This document shows, one piece after another, positions 52,308 to 61,631 of a stretch of 64,000 nt of DNA. The stretch comes from Lentisphaerota bacterium. Lineage in GTDB: Bacteria; Verrucomicrobiota; Lentisphaeria; Victivallales; Victivallaceae. The notes under the pieces were generated by a model. That model was not told where the DNA came from, made no database searches, and was given only the letters and a program-made list of their open reading frames with translations. Position numbers and translations under genes: made by a program. The stretch covers positions 62,001 to 126,000 of the forward strand of contig CP071032.1 in NCBI GenBank assembly GCA_017134815.1, read 5' to 3'. How positions within the stretch are numbered: the stretch's first letter is position 1; each line of letters starts with the position of its first letter.

Positions 52308-54179
52308 ATGTCCAAGTATGAAGCTCTACTGCAGGAAAAGCTCGGCGATACCTTTCTGAAGCTTGATGCCCTGAAGAACGAAAAACTCAATGACTTTCTC
52401 GGCGAGTATATCGAACTCTGCAACCCTGATTCAGTTTACTTCTGTGATGACAGCGATGCTGATGCCGAATATATTCGCAAACGCTCTCTGGAACTCGGAG
52501 AAGAAAAACAGCTGGCTCGCAAAAATGTAACCATGCACTATGACGGCATCAATGACCAGGCCCGTGACAAGGGTAATACCAAATACATGGTTCCGGCCGA
52601 AAAACTGGCTGCCATGGGCAAGCTGAACTGCATTGAGACCAATGAAGCCCAGGCTGAAGTCCGCAGCATTATGAAAGATATGATGGTTGGTAAAAAAGCT
52701 ATCGTAAAACTTTTCTGCGAATGTCCGACTCACAGTCCGTTTTCAATTGCCTGTGCTCAGCTGACTGACTCCTGCTACGTTGCACATTCTGAGGACATCC
52801 TTTACCGCCGCGGCTATCAGCACTTCATGGATATGAAAGATAAAGATGATTTCTTCCGTTTCTGTCACAGTGCCGGTCAGCTTGATGAGAACGGCTGCTG
52901 TGTTAATCTTGATAAGCGCCGTATCTATCAGGACCTGGACAACAACATGGTATTCTCCATGAATGCCCAGTACGCCGGTAATACTGTCGGTTTGAAAAAG
53001 CATTCCATGCGCCTGGCTATCAATAAATCAGGACAGGAAGGCTGGCTTTGCGAGCACATGTTTATCATGTCTGTTCCGAATGAGAAAAAAGCTCGTTCAA
53101 CTTACTTTGTGGGCGCTTTCCCGTCTGCGTGTGGAAAAACTGCTACAGCAATGATTCCCGGCGAAAAAATCGTTGGTGACGACATTGCTTATTTCAAAAA
53201 TATTGATGGTGAATTCCGTGCGGCCAATGTTGAGCGCGGTATTTTCGGTATCATTAAAGATGTAAACCCTGATGACGATCCGGTTATTTTCAGGACGCTT
53301 CAGGAGTCTAAAGAAATGATCTTCTCAAATGTTCTCACCGGTCCGGACAATCTTCCTTACTGGCTGGGAATGGGAGTTGAAACTCCTGCAGAAGGTGTTA
53401 ACTTTGCCGGCGCGTGGAAAGAGGGCGGCGATACTCCGATTTCACACGGTAATGCCCGCTACACCATGCGCATGGAGTACCTTGAAAATCTTGATCCGGC
53501 ATGGGATGACAAGGAAGGCGTTAAGGTGCAGGGTGTACTTTATGGTGGTCGTGACAGTGATACAACTGTTCCATGTGAAGAGTCATGTGGCTGGGAAGAC
53601 GGCATTATTTTGAAAGCATGTCCACTGGAATCTGAAACCACTGCAGCGACTATCGGTCAGGAAGGCGTTCGTGTACCTCAGCCGATGGCTAATCTTGACT
53701 TCATAACTTACCCGATCGGTGATTATGTCAAGAACAACATTGATTTCGGTAATCAATTTGGCGACAAATGCCCGAAGGTGTTCAGCACAAATTATTTCCT
53801 TCGTACTCCTGAAGGCGAGTTCTGTACCAGCAAACTGGCCAAGAAAGTATGGCTGCACTGGTTTGAAGGCCGTGTTTACGGCGAATATGAAGCCTATGAA
53901 ACTCCTACCGGCTTTATTCCTAAATATGAGGATCTCAAGGTACTCTTTAAAGAGCAGCTCGGCGATGATTACTGTGAAGCCGATTACACCTATCAATTCA
54001 GCTTCCGTTGTGATGCCTGGATTGCCAAGCTTCAACGCGCTAAGAAATTCTTTTCTGAAATGGCTCCGACTCTCCCACAGTCTGTATACGACTACTGGGA
54101 TAAGAAGATTGCTGAGTTTGAAGCAGTCAAAGCCAAATATGGCGCAGAGGTCAAGCCGGGCGAATACAAAGGTATTTAA
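52308..54179 (+). CDS. pckG: phosphoenolpyruvate carboxykinase (GTP)
   Basis: Interconverts oxaloacetate and phosphoenolpyruvate with GTP/GDP, either as a gluconeogenic step or in CO2-fixing fermentation. The 623-aa length and motifs identify the GTP class: CPTHSPFSIACAQLTDSCYVAHSEDILYR broken as CPTHSPFSIACAQLTDS, the P-loop with reactive Cys FPSACGKTATAMIPG, and GDDIAYF as metal site. The C-terminus has SCGWEDGIILK and VSTNYFLR-like FSTNYFLR. It has its own promoter and terminator and is therefore a single-gene unit; a site AAGGAAAAAGC precedes the ATG. Confidence 0.95.
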   Translation: MSKYEALLQEKLGDTFLKLDALKNEKLNDFLGEYIELCNPDSVYFCDDSDADAEYIRKRSLELGEEKQLARKNVTMHYDGINDQARDKGNTKYMVPAEKLAAMGKLNCIETNEAQAEVRSIMKDMMVGKKAIVKLFCECPTHSPFSIACAQLTDSCYVAHSEDILYRRGYQHFMDMKDKDDFFRFCHSAGQLDENGCCVNLDKRRIYQDLDNNMVFSMNAQYAGNTVGLKKHSMRLAINKSGQEGWLCEHMFIMSVPNEKKARSTYFVGAFPSACGKTATAMIPGEKIVGDDIAYFKNIDGEFRAANVERGIFGIIKDVNPDDDPVIFRTLQESKEMIFSNVLTGPDNLPYWLGMGVETPAEGVNFAGAWKEGGDTPISHGNARYTMRMEYLENLDPAWDDKEGVKVQGVLYGGRDSDTTVPCEESCGWEDGIILKACPLESETTAATIGQEGVRVPQPMANLDFITYPIGDYVKNNIDFGNQFGDKCPKVFSTNYFLRTPEGEFCTSKLAKKVWLHWFEGRVYGEYEAYETPTGFIPKYEDLKVLFKEQLGDDYCEADYTYQFSFRCDAWIAKLQRAKKFFSEMAPTLPQSVYDYWDKKIAEFEAVKAKYGAEVKPGEYKGI

Positions 54180-54217
54180 TCCACAGGATTATTATCTTTC
54201 GCTTGAAGCGACTTACA

Positions 54218-54248
54218 GCGGACCGGATTTTCCGGTCCGCTTTTTTTT
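54218..54248 (+). terminator. intrinsic terminator after pckG
   Basis: A perfect 10-bp GC-rich stem (54218-54227 with 54231-54240), 3-base loop, then eight T; 38 bp after the pckG stop. Confidence 0.95.
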
Positions 54249-54477
54249 ATTGTCTGTTATGATCAGAGGAAGTATATCTGAGCGTAAAAACTTTAAGTTG
54301 TAAACAATGCTCAAAGGTCTATAGCCAGAATAAGCATAAAAAACGATTGGAGAAAGTGTATTAAAATGGTAATCGGGATTGATATATACTATTATTGAAA
54401 TATAGTTTTGCTACTAAGTTGATTTCATGGTTGATAAAAAGAATTCTATTCAAACCTTAATTACATGGAGAAGGATT

Positions 54478-55005
54478 ATGTCAATCGCAGAGGAAGTAAA
54501 AAAACTGCAGGAACTCAAGGAAAGCGGAGCTTTGACTGAAGAAGAGTTTCAACAGGCAAAAACAGCATTGCTTAAAGAAAATGACAAAAAAGCTGAAAAA
54601 GCGGGAAAAAGTATTAACTTAAGCTCAGTTGATGTTAATACCTGGGGAATGTTTATTCACCTTTCTCAACTGCTGGGTTTAATTCTCCCAATTCTGGGTT
54701 TTATCGTGCCGTTTTTATTGTGGCAGCTGAAGAAAAATGATTCAGAAATTATTGACACTCACGGGAGAATTGTCGCTAACTGGATTATTTCTGCTCTGAT
54801 TTATACTTTTGTCGCATCAATTTTGTGCGTGATTTTTATAGGTTTCCCACTGCTTTTCGCAATAGTTATTCTTGGTATTGTTTTTCCGGTTATTGGAGCT
54901 GTCAAGGCGAACAACGGAGAGGCCTGGCCCTATCCGCTGTCCATCAGGTTTTTTCATGTTTCCCGCATTATAAATGTCAAACCTGGTAATTTAAACGGCA
55001 AATAA
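54478..55005 (+). CDS. SHOCT-DUF4870 membrane protein
   Basis: A 175-aa protein. The N-terminal 35 residues hold a SHOCT-like short helix pair (KLQELKESGALTEEEFQQAK). The C-terminal part has three or four hydrophobic helices in the DUF4870 pattern, with WGMFIHLSQLLGLILPILGF, DTHGRIVANWIIS and a glycine-rich end. The function of the family is unknown; members are small membrane proteins often linked to stress. GGAG before the ATG at 54478 is better placed than the upstream ATG at 54427. Confidence 0.82.
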   Translation: MSIAEEVKKLQELKESGALTEEEFQQAKTALLKENDKKAEKAGKSINLSSVDVNTWGMFIHLSQLLGLILPILGFIVPFLLWQLKKNDSEIIDTHGRIVANWIISALIYTFVASILCVIFIGFPLLFAIVILGIVFPVIGAVKANNGEAWPYPLSIRFFHVSRIINVKPGNLNGK

Positions 55006-55018
55006 ACCGTCTCATATT

Positions 55019-55594
55019 TCAGCATGGCGGGAGTCCAAGTGATTCCCGCAGCCTTGCCAGATAATCGGGATCAACTGTATGCGGTGTTCCCGGCATCACT
55101 TCATCAAATTTACTAATCAGCATACCCGCCAGCTCCTCATGCATTGACTGCAGCAGAGTTTGCGGGTTTTGTTTTAAGTGTTTATGATACAAAGCCATGG
55201 CATTCAAGGATAAAGTTGCGGTTTGCGGATATCCTGAACACATCAGATTCCATTGATCACAGCCAGCCTGCTGGTCTCCGGCCGCACGCATGTCGGTGCG
55301 AAACAGCACAGCTGGTTTGCGCAGAGCCTTAGCGGCTGTAAATTCCAGTACAGTTCCGGAATCAAGGTCGGCACCGTCAAAATTGAAGAGTACCGCATCG
55401 CAGCTGATGAGCAGTTCGAGGTCCTTGACCCGGATTTCATTTGAGGACAAACCGTCTGCATCTATGTCTTGAGGCAGTGCACATTTGTATTTACCCTCAG
55501 AAAGCATATTAATCTTTTCTGCAAGCAGCAGGTTTCCTGTCAGGTGTTTATGGTCAAACAGCTCGCCGGCAAAGAATATTTTGAAACTTTTCAT
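55019..55594 (-). CDS. nucleoside 2-deoxyribosyltransferase-like protein
   Basis: A 191-aa protein of the NDT/DNPH1-like fold. The start KSFKIFFAGELFDHKHLTGN and the block DAVLFNFDGADLDSGTVLEF then KPAVLFRTDMR contain the DG-x-x-x-DSGT-x-x-E pattern whose Glu is the family nucleophile. Proteins of this type cleave or transfer deoxyribose, or bind nucleotide-like ligands; the true substrate here is unknown. It is convergent with the DUF4870 gene (13 bp between stops). Confidence 0.72.
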   Translation of the reverse strand: MKSFKIFFAGELFDHKHLTGNLLLAEKINMLSEGKYKCALPQDIDADGLSSNEIRVKDLELLISCDAVLFNFDGADLDSGTVLEFTAAKALRKPAVLFRTDMRAAGDQQAGCDQWNLMCSGYPQTATLSLNAMALYHKHLKQNPQTLLQSMHEELAGMLISKFDEVMPGTPHTVDPDYLARLRESLGLPPC

Positions 55595-55781
55595 TAGTAT
55601 CTCCTGTCAATTACATTTTAAGTATTGCCTTGTATATATTTTACTTTACAAGAGGTTGCAGTCCGGAACTGGAGTGCGACTGAAAAGCAGAGTATACAAA
55701 AAACATTTGTGCTTAATATTATATTTTTATTAGAATTGAGCAAGTTTTTTGTTAGATAAAAGTTATGAAATTTTGTAAAAA

Positions 55782-55809
55782 TTGACAAGTTGCTTTGTAA
55801 CTGTATCTT
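55782..55809 (+). promoter_or_regulatory. sigma-70-type promoter of the secreted phosphodiesterase gene
   Basis: TTGACA (55782-55787) and TATCTT (55804-55809) are 16 bp apart, 50 bp before the ATG. Confidence 0.55.
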
Positions 55810-55858
55810 ATGGGATTACGAATTAATATTAGTATTATGAATCAGAAGGATTAGCAAT

Positions 55859-57484
55859 ATGAATTTAAAGCGTTTTGTCACGGTTTTACTGTTGATGTCT
55901 GCTGTTGTCGTCTTTGCCGTGCCGACATCGAATCAGAAGTCTTTGTGTGTAATGCTTGACGGGGTGCGGGCTGACGCTCTGGCAGCCGCTAAAACTCCGA
56001 ATCTGGATAAACTTCGTGAAGGGACCTGGGCTAAAGGCTATAATTGTGCGTGGTCTGATGTTTGCGGAAATGTCAGTGACGCCAGGCCGGACAGCGCTCC
56101 CAATCATGTGGCTTTAATGACCGGGGTTACAGCTTCCAAGCATAAAGTTTATACTAATGATCAGATGGCTGAAGCTGATTATCGTGGATATCCGACTTAC
56201 CTGTCCCGCTTAATGAAAAAAGAAGGTCCTGACTTTAAGGCTTCTTTCCTTTATAACTGGCAGGAGGACGGCAAAATCCGCTCTCCTGGCGCTGCCTGCA
56301 CCCGAGGTTCTGACGAAAGCATTACCGAAGATGCTGTTAAAGGGCTGCATGATGGCGTTGATGCGATGTTTGTGATGCTTGACGGTCCGGATCATGCCGG
56401 ACATGACAAAGGTTTTTATGCATTTTCAAAAAATTACATTAAGTCGATTGAAAAAGCGGATGCTGAAGTTGGTGAAATGCTTGACGCAATCAAGAGCCGT
56501 CCGGACTTTAAAAAGGAAGACTGGCTTATCGCCGTTACTGCTGATCATGGCGGTTATCATCGAGTTCATGGCATCTGGGGCGGATGTGCTTCTACTGTGC
56601 CGTTGCTGATTGCCGGTAAACATGTGAGTCAGGGGATGATAGCCGGTCAGCCGCACAATTATGACGTACCGGTAACCGTGCTGGCGCATTATGGAATTAA
56701 AGCCTCTGGAGTTGACGGCAAAGTAGTTGGTGAAAAGGTTGTGCCCAGTAAACCGGTAAAGCTTGAAGATGGTTTGCTGTATTACCTGCCGTTCAGAAAT
56801 TTTTTCACTAATGAAGCTGGCGGTCAAAAAGTCAGTGTGCATGGTGAAAATATTGTTACCGGCAACAAAGGCGCCAAATTCGGCAATTATTACGAAGTAA
56901 ATACCCGGCATAAAAAATCTTTCCTGCGTCTGGAAGGTTCAGATAAAATGAAATTGCCAGCTGGCAATCAGTTTACAGTCACCATGTGGCTGAAAATGCC
57001 GCTTATGGAAATGGACAGGCCGGTTATTCTGGCAAATAAAGATATAAACAAGAAAGACGCACCGGGTTTTGTGCTTTATGCGGCAAAAAAAGTTGATATT
57101 GCCAAGCGTCCCGGCGTGGCTGCTGAGTTTCTGGGTAAAGACGGCAAGTCCGTTGTACTTGGTCAGTTTGACATACCGGTAGGCTACTGGACATTCTTCG
57201 CGGTAACTGTTGATGCCAATGGAATGATGCGATTGTATCAGGGAGCTCCTGACGGTCGTTTTTACTGGATCAGTACCAGCGCTAAAGGGGCCAGAGTAAG
57301 CAGCGGTCGTCCCTGGCATATTTTCCAGGATTCCTCTGAAAAGTGTTGTCGTCAGTTTGAGGGAAAGATCGAAGACTTTGCCTTCTGGAATCGCTCACTT
57401 TCGAAAAAAGAGATTAAGTCTGTTTATGATGCCGGCATGAAAAATAAGCCGCTTGCCTCTCTGTTTGAAAAAGCAAATCCCTAG
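55859..57484 (+). CDS. secreted alkaline-phosphatase-superfamily phosphodiesterase with LamG-like domain
   Basis: A 541-aa exported enzyme. A signal peptide (cleaved near VFA-VP) precedes a type I phosphodiesterase/nucleotide pyrophosphatase domain, about residues 27-300. It has Asp34 in MLDGVRAD, a TPNLDKL segment, SAPNHVALMTG with Ser79 near the nucleophile site, LDGPDHAGHDKGF and TADHGGY, all metal-binding motifs of the alkaline phosphatase superfamily. Residues about 315-530 form a concanavalin-like LamG domain (FTVTMWLKMP, IEDFAFWNRSLSKKEI) that may bind glycans. It could act on phosphodiesters or sulfated sugars; the sulfatase Cys/Ser signature is not seen. It has its own promoter. Confidence 0.8.
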   Translation: MNLKRFVTVLLLMSAVVVFAVPTSNQKSLCVMLDGVRADALAAAKTPNLDKLREGTWAKGYNCAWSDVCGNVSDARPDSAPNHVALMTGVTASKHKVYTNDQMAEADYRGYPTYLSRLMKKEGPDFKASFLYNWQEDGKIRSPGAACTRGSDESITEDAVKGLHDGVDAMFVMLDGPDHAGHDKGFYAFSKNYIKSIEKADAEVGEMLDAIKSRPDFKKEDWLIAVTADHGGYHRVHGIWGGCASTVPLLIAGKHVSQGMIAGQPHNYDVPVTVLAHYGIKASGVDGKVVGEKVVPSKPVKLEDGLLYYLPFRNFFTNEAGGQKVSVHGENIVTGNKGAKFGNYYEVNTRHKKSFLRLEGSDKMKLPAGNQFTVTMWLKMPLMEMDRPVILANKDINKKDAPGFVLYAAKKVDIAKRPGVAAEFLGKDGKSVVLGQFDIPVGYWTFFAVTVDANGMMRLYQGAPDGRFYWISTSAKGARVSSGRPWHIFQDSSEKCCRQFEGKIEDFAFWNRSLSKKEIKSVYDAGMKNKPLASLFEKANP

Positions 57485-57996
57485 CAAAATCTGAGTGTTC
57501 CCGGCACGACCGGGAACACTGCGCAAAGCTTTGCCTGAGTATAAAAAACTTCAAACAGCAAATCTGCCATCTAGGAATTTACTGCTCATAAATTAAACAT
57601 GAGTGCCGCGTGGAGTCAGCGAAACTGGGAATTGACGGTCAGGTCATGGAATGCTGAGCGAAAGCCGCCAGGCGAGTGAAGATGACAGTCGCACTTAACG
57701 CTGTCAATACGGCCGTCCAGGCCACGATTAAACTGTTGCAAAATATTCTTCTCTTCATAAAAACATTTATTTCAAAACTCAATACAGGCGTTAACCAGCA
57801 TTTTTTCAATAATGCATAATTGCTGAAACGGCCTTGATTTTTATTGATTTTGCAGGCAGAGTACTACATGGAGGTTTTCACGTGAAGCACAAGCAGTTTA
57901 TGCTTGTTTATTTTATGCCTTTTTTGAGAATAACCAGCAATATTTCAGTATTAAGCAATTTTAAAGTATGATGCTTGTATAACCACGGAGCTTGTT
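57485..57996. other. long intergenic region with hairpins and a GC-rich island
   Basis: About 510 bp. Near its left end GTGTTCCCGG and CCGGGAACAC form a strong 10-bp hairpin with 5-base loop (about 57495-57519), without a following U tract. From about 57600 to 57730 base composition rises well above the flanks, with small palindromes such as TGACAG/CTGTCA (57683-57706). The island holds no intact ORF or recognised RNA family; a decayed element or an unknown RNA are both possible. The right end leads into katA. Confidence 0.45.
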
Positions 57997-59499
57997 ATGA
58001 ATCAGAAGAAAGAGACCCTTACTACTGCCTTTGGAGCGCCGGTTGCCGATGATCAGAATTCAATTACTGCAGGTGCCGACGGACCGGCTTTGCTGCAGGA
58101 CGTAAAACTGCTGGAAAAACTTGCCCATTTCAACCGTGAACGCATACCTGAACGTGTTGTTCATGCCAAAGGAGCAGGGGCGCATGGTTATTTTATTGTA
58201 ACAAATGACCTGTCCCGCTATACCAGGGCTGCTTTCTTGTCAGAGGTCGGTAAGCGTACTGATACTTTTGTCCGGTTTTCTACCGTTGGAGGCGGCCGCG
58301 ATTCAGCGGATACGGAACGGGATCCCCGCGGTTTTGCCGTTAAGTTTTACACTGAAGAGGGTAATTATGACTTGGTTGGCAACAATACACCGGTCTTTTT
58401 CATTCGTGACGCTATGAAGTTTCCTGACTTTATACACAGTCAGAAAAAAAATCCGGCAACAAACTGCAAAGATCCAGACATGTTCTGGGACTTTCTTTCT
58501 CTGACTCCAGAATCTGTACATCAGGTAACAATCCTGTTTTCTGATCGCGGTGTTCCGTTCAGTTACCGGCATATGAACGGCTATGGCAGCCATACCTTCA
58601 AATGGTATAATGAGGCCGGGGAATTTGTCTGGGTTAAATATCATATAAAAACAGACCAGGGTAACAGGACTTTAAGTGAAACGGAGGCTGTTAAACTGCG
58701 TGGAGAAGATCCTGACCACGCTACGCGAGATTTGTACAGAGCTATAGAGAAAGGTGAATTTCCATCCTGGACAGTTTATGTACAGGTTATCCCTCCCGGT
58801 GCGGCAATGGATTATAAATGGAATATTTTTGATGTTACTAAAGTTGTTCCGCACAGTGATTTTCCGTTGCAGGAGCTTGGTAAACTGGTTCTAAACCGCA
58901 ATCCTGAAAACTATTTTGCTGAGGTCGAACAGGCGGCTTTCAATCCAGGCAGCTTGGTTCCGGGTATTGCGGCATCACCGGATAAGCTGCTGCAGGGCAG
59001 GCTGTTTGGTTATCATGATGCACATTTGCACCGGCTTGGACCTAACTATCATCAGATACCGATAAACCAGTCCAGAAATTCGCCAGAAACTAATTACCAG
59101 CGGGACAGCTATATGCAGCAGGGCGGCGGCAGCGGCCCGAATTACTGGCCTAATACTATGGGAGGACCTGCTCCGGCTGGTCCTGGTGTTGAAGAAGCCG
59201 GTTTTGATGTTTCCGGACATGCGGCCCGCCACCCTTTTGTTCCGGCAGATGACTATAAGCAGGCTGGAGACCTGTTTAGAAAGGTTATGGATGAACCCCG
59301 CCGTGAAGCTCTGGTGAGCAATATTGTCGGTCATTTGAAAGGAGCTCTGGGCAGACTGCAGTTGCGTTCTTCAGTTATGTTTTTCAAGGCTGATGAAGAA
59401 TACGGCAGACGGGTTGCTGAAGGGCTTGGCCTGAATGTGGCCAGAATTGAAGAGCTTGCAGCAATGTCGCATGAGGAGCTGGTAAAAGCCACCAGTTAA
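57997..59499 (+). CDS. katA: heme catalase
   Basis: Monofunctional small-subunit catalase converting hydrogen peroxide to water and oxygen. The 500-aa protein has the distal-site His56 in [56 protein letters not shown] with the distal Asn, and the proximal heme-ligand Tyr in [15 protein letters not shown]. Lacks a flavodoxin-like tail, so it is not the large-subunit type. It is probably single-gene or in a run with the small gene 64 bp later. Confidence 0.97.
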   Translation: MNQKKETLTTAFGAPVADDQNSITAGADGPALLQDVKLLEKLAHFNRERIPERVVHAKGAGAHGYFIVTNDLSRYTRAAFLSEVGKRTDTFVRFSTVGGGRDSADTERDPRGFAVKFYTEEGNYDLVGNNTPVFFIRDAMKFPDFIHSQKKNPATNCKDPDMFWDFLSLTPESVHQVTILFSDRGVPFSYRHMNGYGSHTFKWYNEAGEFVWVKYHIKTDQGNRTLSETEAVKLRGEDPDHATRDLYRAIEKGEFPSWTVYVQVIPPGAAMDYKWNIFDVTKVVPHSDFPLQELGKLVLNRNPENYFAEVEQAAFNPGSLVPGIAASPDKLLQGRLFGYHDAHLHRLGPNYHQIPINQSRNSPETNYQRDSYMQQGGGSGPNYWPNTMGGPAPAGPGVEEAGFDVSGHAARHPFVPADDYKQAGDLFRKVMDEPRREALVSNIVGHLKGALGRLQLRSSVMFFKADEEYGRRVAEGLGLNVARIEELAAMSHEELVKATS

Positions 59500-59563
59500 T
59501 TTTAAAGTGAAAGAAGTTGCATAATAAGGCATGAAGGTATAATTAAAAGAGGAGTCATGTGCT

Positions 59564-59980
59564 ATGAAAAGAATGATTATAACAGTAATTGTGTTGATAG
59601 TTGCTGTTGCAGTTTTTTTCGTAATGTCCCGCCGGATGGAGCAGCGTCAGCCACGAAAACCGGAGCCGGCACTTGCTGTGCAGGATGATATCAGTACTGA
59701 TGCTGCGCTCTTTGTCACCAAAGCGGTGGAGACTTTTCAGACAAAGGGTGAAGCCGAATTTATGAAATTATGGGGAGAAGTACCGCCAGAACAGTATGCC
59801 GGGGCATTGAAATGCATCAAACGCGGTAAAGGCGAGTTTCAGGTTGAGAGAGTTATGCAGCAGCAGAACAGCAGCGATGTTTTTTATGTTGATGGCAGAC
59901 TGAATACTACTAAGCTTGAGTTTGTGATCAGAAAGACTGAAGATGGCTTTAAAATTGAAAACGTTTATGAAATGATGTGA
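59564..59980 (+). CDS. small membrane-anchored or exported hypothetical protein
   Basis: 138 aa, no recognised family. It begins with a strongly hydrophobic helix (IITVIVLIVAVAVFFVM, about residues 5-21), then an Arg/Pro-rich linker, and a globular part of about 90 residues (GEAEFMKLWGEVPPEQYAGA to FKIENVYEMM) with an alpha-beta pattern like NTF2-like or DUF4864 exported proteins (weak resemblance). The site AGAGGAG lies ahead of the ATG. It sits between katA and arsM on the same strand. Confidence 0.6.
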   Translation: MKRMIITVIVLIVAVAVFFVMSRRMEQRQPRKPEPALAVQDDISTDAALFVTKAVETFQTKGEAEFMKLWGEVPPEQYAGALKCIKRGKGEFQVERVMQQQNSSDVFYVDGRLNTTKLEFVIRKTEDGFKIENVYEMM

Positions 59981-60090
59981 GTTTCAAAATTTGAGCCTGA
60001 CAATTTAATGTCTTGCTGTTTTAAAGTTTTTTGCGTCTTTTTGGCTTTTCATACGTCTATAAAGATAAAACATCTTTAGGAGACAAAAAA

Positions 60091-60885
60091 ATGAAAAAAT
60101 TATCTAATGAAAAAATTCGTAAAGCTGTTCGTGATCGATACGGCAAAGCCGCAGAATCTGATGGTGCTGGAATAATCGTTAATTCCTGCTGTAACGGAGC
60201 GGGTGCTGATGTTAAAGCTGCTTCCATGGAACTTGGCTACTCAAATTCTGAGGTTTCCGAGGTGCCTGAGGGCGCTAATATGGGGCTTGGTTGCGGCAAT
60301 CCCAAAGCCATAGCTTCACTTCAGGCCGGTGAAGTTGTTCTTGATTTAGGCAGTGGCGGCGGTTTTGACTGTTTTCTGGCAGCGGCTGAAGTTGGCCCTT
60401 CCGGAAAGGTTATCGGGGTGGATATGACCCCTGAAATGATCAGCAAGGCACGAGAGAACGCGGCAAAAGCCGGTTATGAAAATATCGAATTCAGGCTTGG
60501 AGAAATAGAGAACCTGCCGGTTGCGGACGCGACAGTCGATGTAATTATTTCCAATTGCGTAATCAATTTATCCCCTGAAAAAGCAAAAGTTTTTCAGGAA
60601 TCTTTTCGTGTTCTCAAGCCTGGAGGGCGACTGGCGATATCGGATATTGTGGCTACTGCTGTACTGCCTGAAAGTTTACAGAGCGACCTGGCATTATATA
60701 CCGGGTGCATGGCTGGAGCTTCGCAGGTCAAAGACCTTGAAAAAATGCTGGAAGGGACTGGGTTTAATGACATCCGGATTGAACCCAAGGATGAGAGCAG
60801 GAAATTCATAGAGAAATGGGTGCCGGGAACAAATATTACCGATTATATTGTTTCTGCGACGATTGAGGCAGTAAAACCGGAATAA
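60091..60885 (+). CDS. arsM: arsenite S-adenosylmethionine methyltransferase
   Basis: Methylates trivalent arsenic for detoxification. From the ATG at 60091 (TAGGAGA upstream) the protein has 264 aa with the N-terminal helix [14 protein letters not shown] and the SAM motif [14 protein letters not shown]. The three family cysteines are Cys68 in GLGCGNP, Cys156 in SNCVINLSP and Cys206 in YTGCMAGA, which bind As(III); an extra CC pair lies at 33-34. An intrinsic terminator follows, then sigZ. No arsR, arsB or acr3 is adjacent. Confidence 0.93.
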   Translation: MKKLSNEKIRKAVRDRYGKAAESDGAGIIVNSCCNGAGADVKAASMELGYSNSEVSEVPEGANMGLGCGNPKAIASLQAGEVVLDLGSGGGFDCFLAAAEVGPSGKVIGVDMTPEMISKARENAAKAGYENIEFRLGEIENLPVADATVDVIISNCVINLSPEKAKVFQESFRVLKPGGRLAISDIVATAVLPESLQSDLALYTGCMAGASQVKDLEKMLEGTGFNDIRIEPKDESRKFIEKWVPGTNITDYIVSATIEAVKPE

Positions 60886-60904
60886 CAGCCGGTCGGATTT
60901 TCGA

Positions 60905-60938
60905 GCCGTCAGAAGCAGTTTCCTTCTGGCGGCTTTTT
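60905..60938 (+). terminator. intrinsic terminator between arsM and sigZ
   Basis: Arms 60905-60915 and 60923-60933 form an 11-bp stem (one G-U) with a 7-base loop, followed by TTTTT. It lies 18 bp before the sigZ start and would lower sigZ expression relative to arsM. Confidence 0.85.
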
Positions 60939-60955
60939 ATGAAGAGGAAGATTGT

Positions 60956-61480
60956 ATGAAGACAACAGAGAGTATCTGGTTTGATTACCATAGCAAGTTG
61001 TATTCCTTTATAAAAGGCCGAACTGATGAAAATGTAGCTGAGGATATCCTGCAGGATGTCTTCATAAAGATACATACTGGAATTGATTCACTGAAAGAAA
61101 CCTCCAGAATCGAAAGCTGGCTTTTCAAAATTACCAGAAATGCAATTGTTGATTATTATCGGGCAAGAAAGGTAACTGCCGCGTTGCCGGACGGGCTTGA
61201 GGCTGAACAGTCTGCGGAAAAGGATTCTATGAGGAAAGAGTTTTACGCCTGCATTATGCCGATGATATCCCGGCTCCCAGAGAAATACCGTACTGCTGTG
61301 CTGCTATCAGAAATCGAGGGCAAGCCACAGAAAGTAATTGCCGCAAAAGAGAATATTTCGTTATCCGGAGCAAAATCGCGGGTCCAGAGAGGCCGGGCAA
61401 TGCTGAAATCCATGATATATGATTGCTGTCAGATTGAGCTCAACCATAAGAATCAATTAATTTCATGCCGAAAAAAATAA
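60956..61480 (+). CDS. sigZ: SigZ-type ECF RNA polymerase sigma factor
   Basis: A 174-aa sigma-70-family factor. Region 2 is visible as VAEDILQDVFIKIH and SWLFKITRNAIVDYYR. Region 4 is visible as MISRLPEKYRTAVLLSEIEG, KVIAAKENISLSGAKSRVQRGRAML. The C-terminal tail DCCQIELNHKNQLISC holds three cysteines, a SigZ feature. ECF factors of this type often lie next to arsM and other arsenic genes, so a link to arsenic or thiol stress is reasonable. GAGGAAG precedes the ATG. No anti-sigma gene is adjacent. Confidence 0.88.
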   Translation: MKTTESIWFDYHSKLYSFIKGRTDENVAEDILQDVFIKIHTGIDSLKETSRIESWLFKITRNAIVDYYRARKVTAALPDGLEAEQSAEKDSMRKEFYACIMPMISRLPEKYRTAVLLSEIEGKPQKVIAAKENISLSGAKSRVQRGRAMLKSMIYDCCQIELNHKNQLISCRKK

Positions 61481-61631
61481 GCTTGTATATTTTTAAAATA
61501 GAAGTAAAACTGTATTTTTAAATATAGTTTAAAAATATTTATTTATGTTTATTAGCCTGTTGAAATAACCTGTTTAAACCAGTAGATTCTATGACGGACT
61601 TTACGGCATTAAAAACACAGGAGTGCAATTC

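Noticed and set aside
55859..57484. Classical sulfatase
   Set aside because: The Cys/Ser-x-Pro-x-Arg formylglycine signature is not present; the phosphodiesterase motifs fit better.
57600..57730. Transposase remnant
   Set aside because: Short translations in all frames are broken and match no transposase that I recognise; kept only as an unexplained island.
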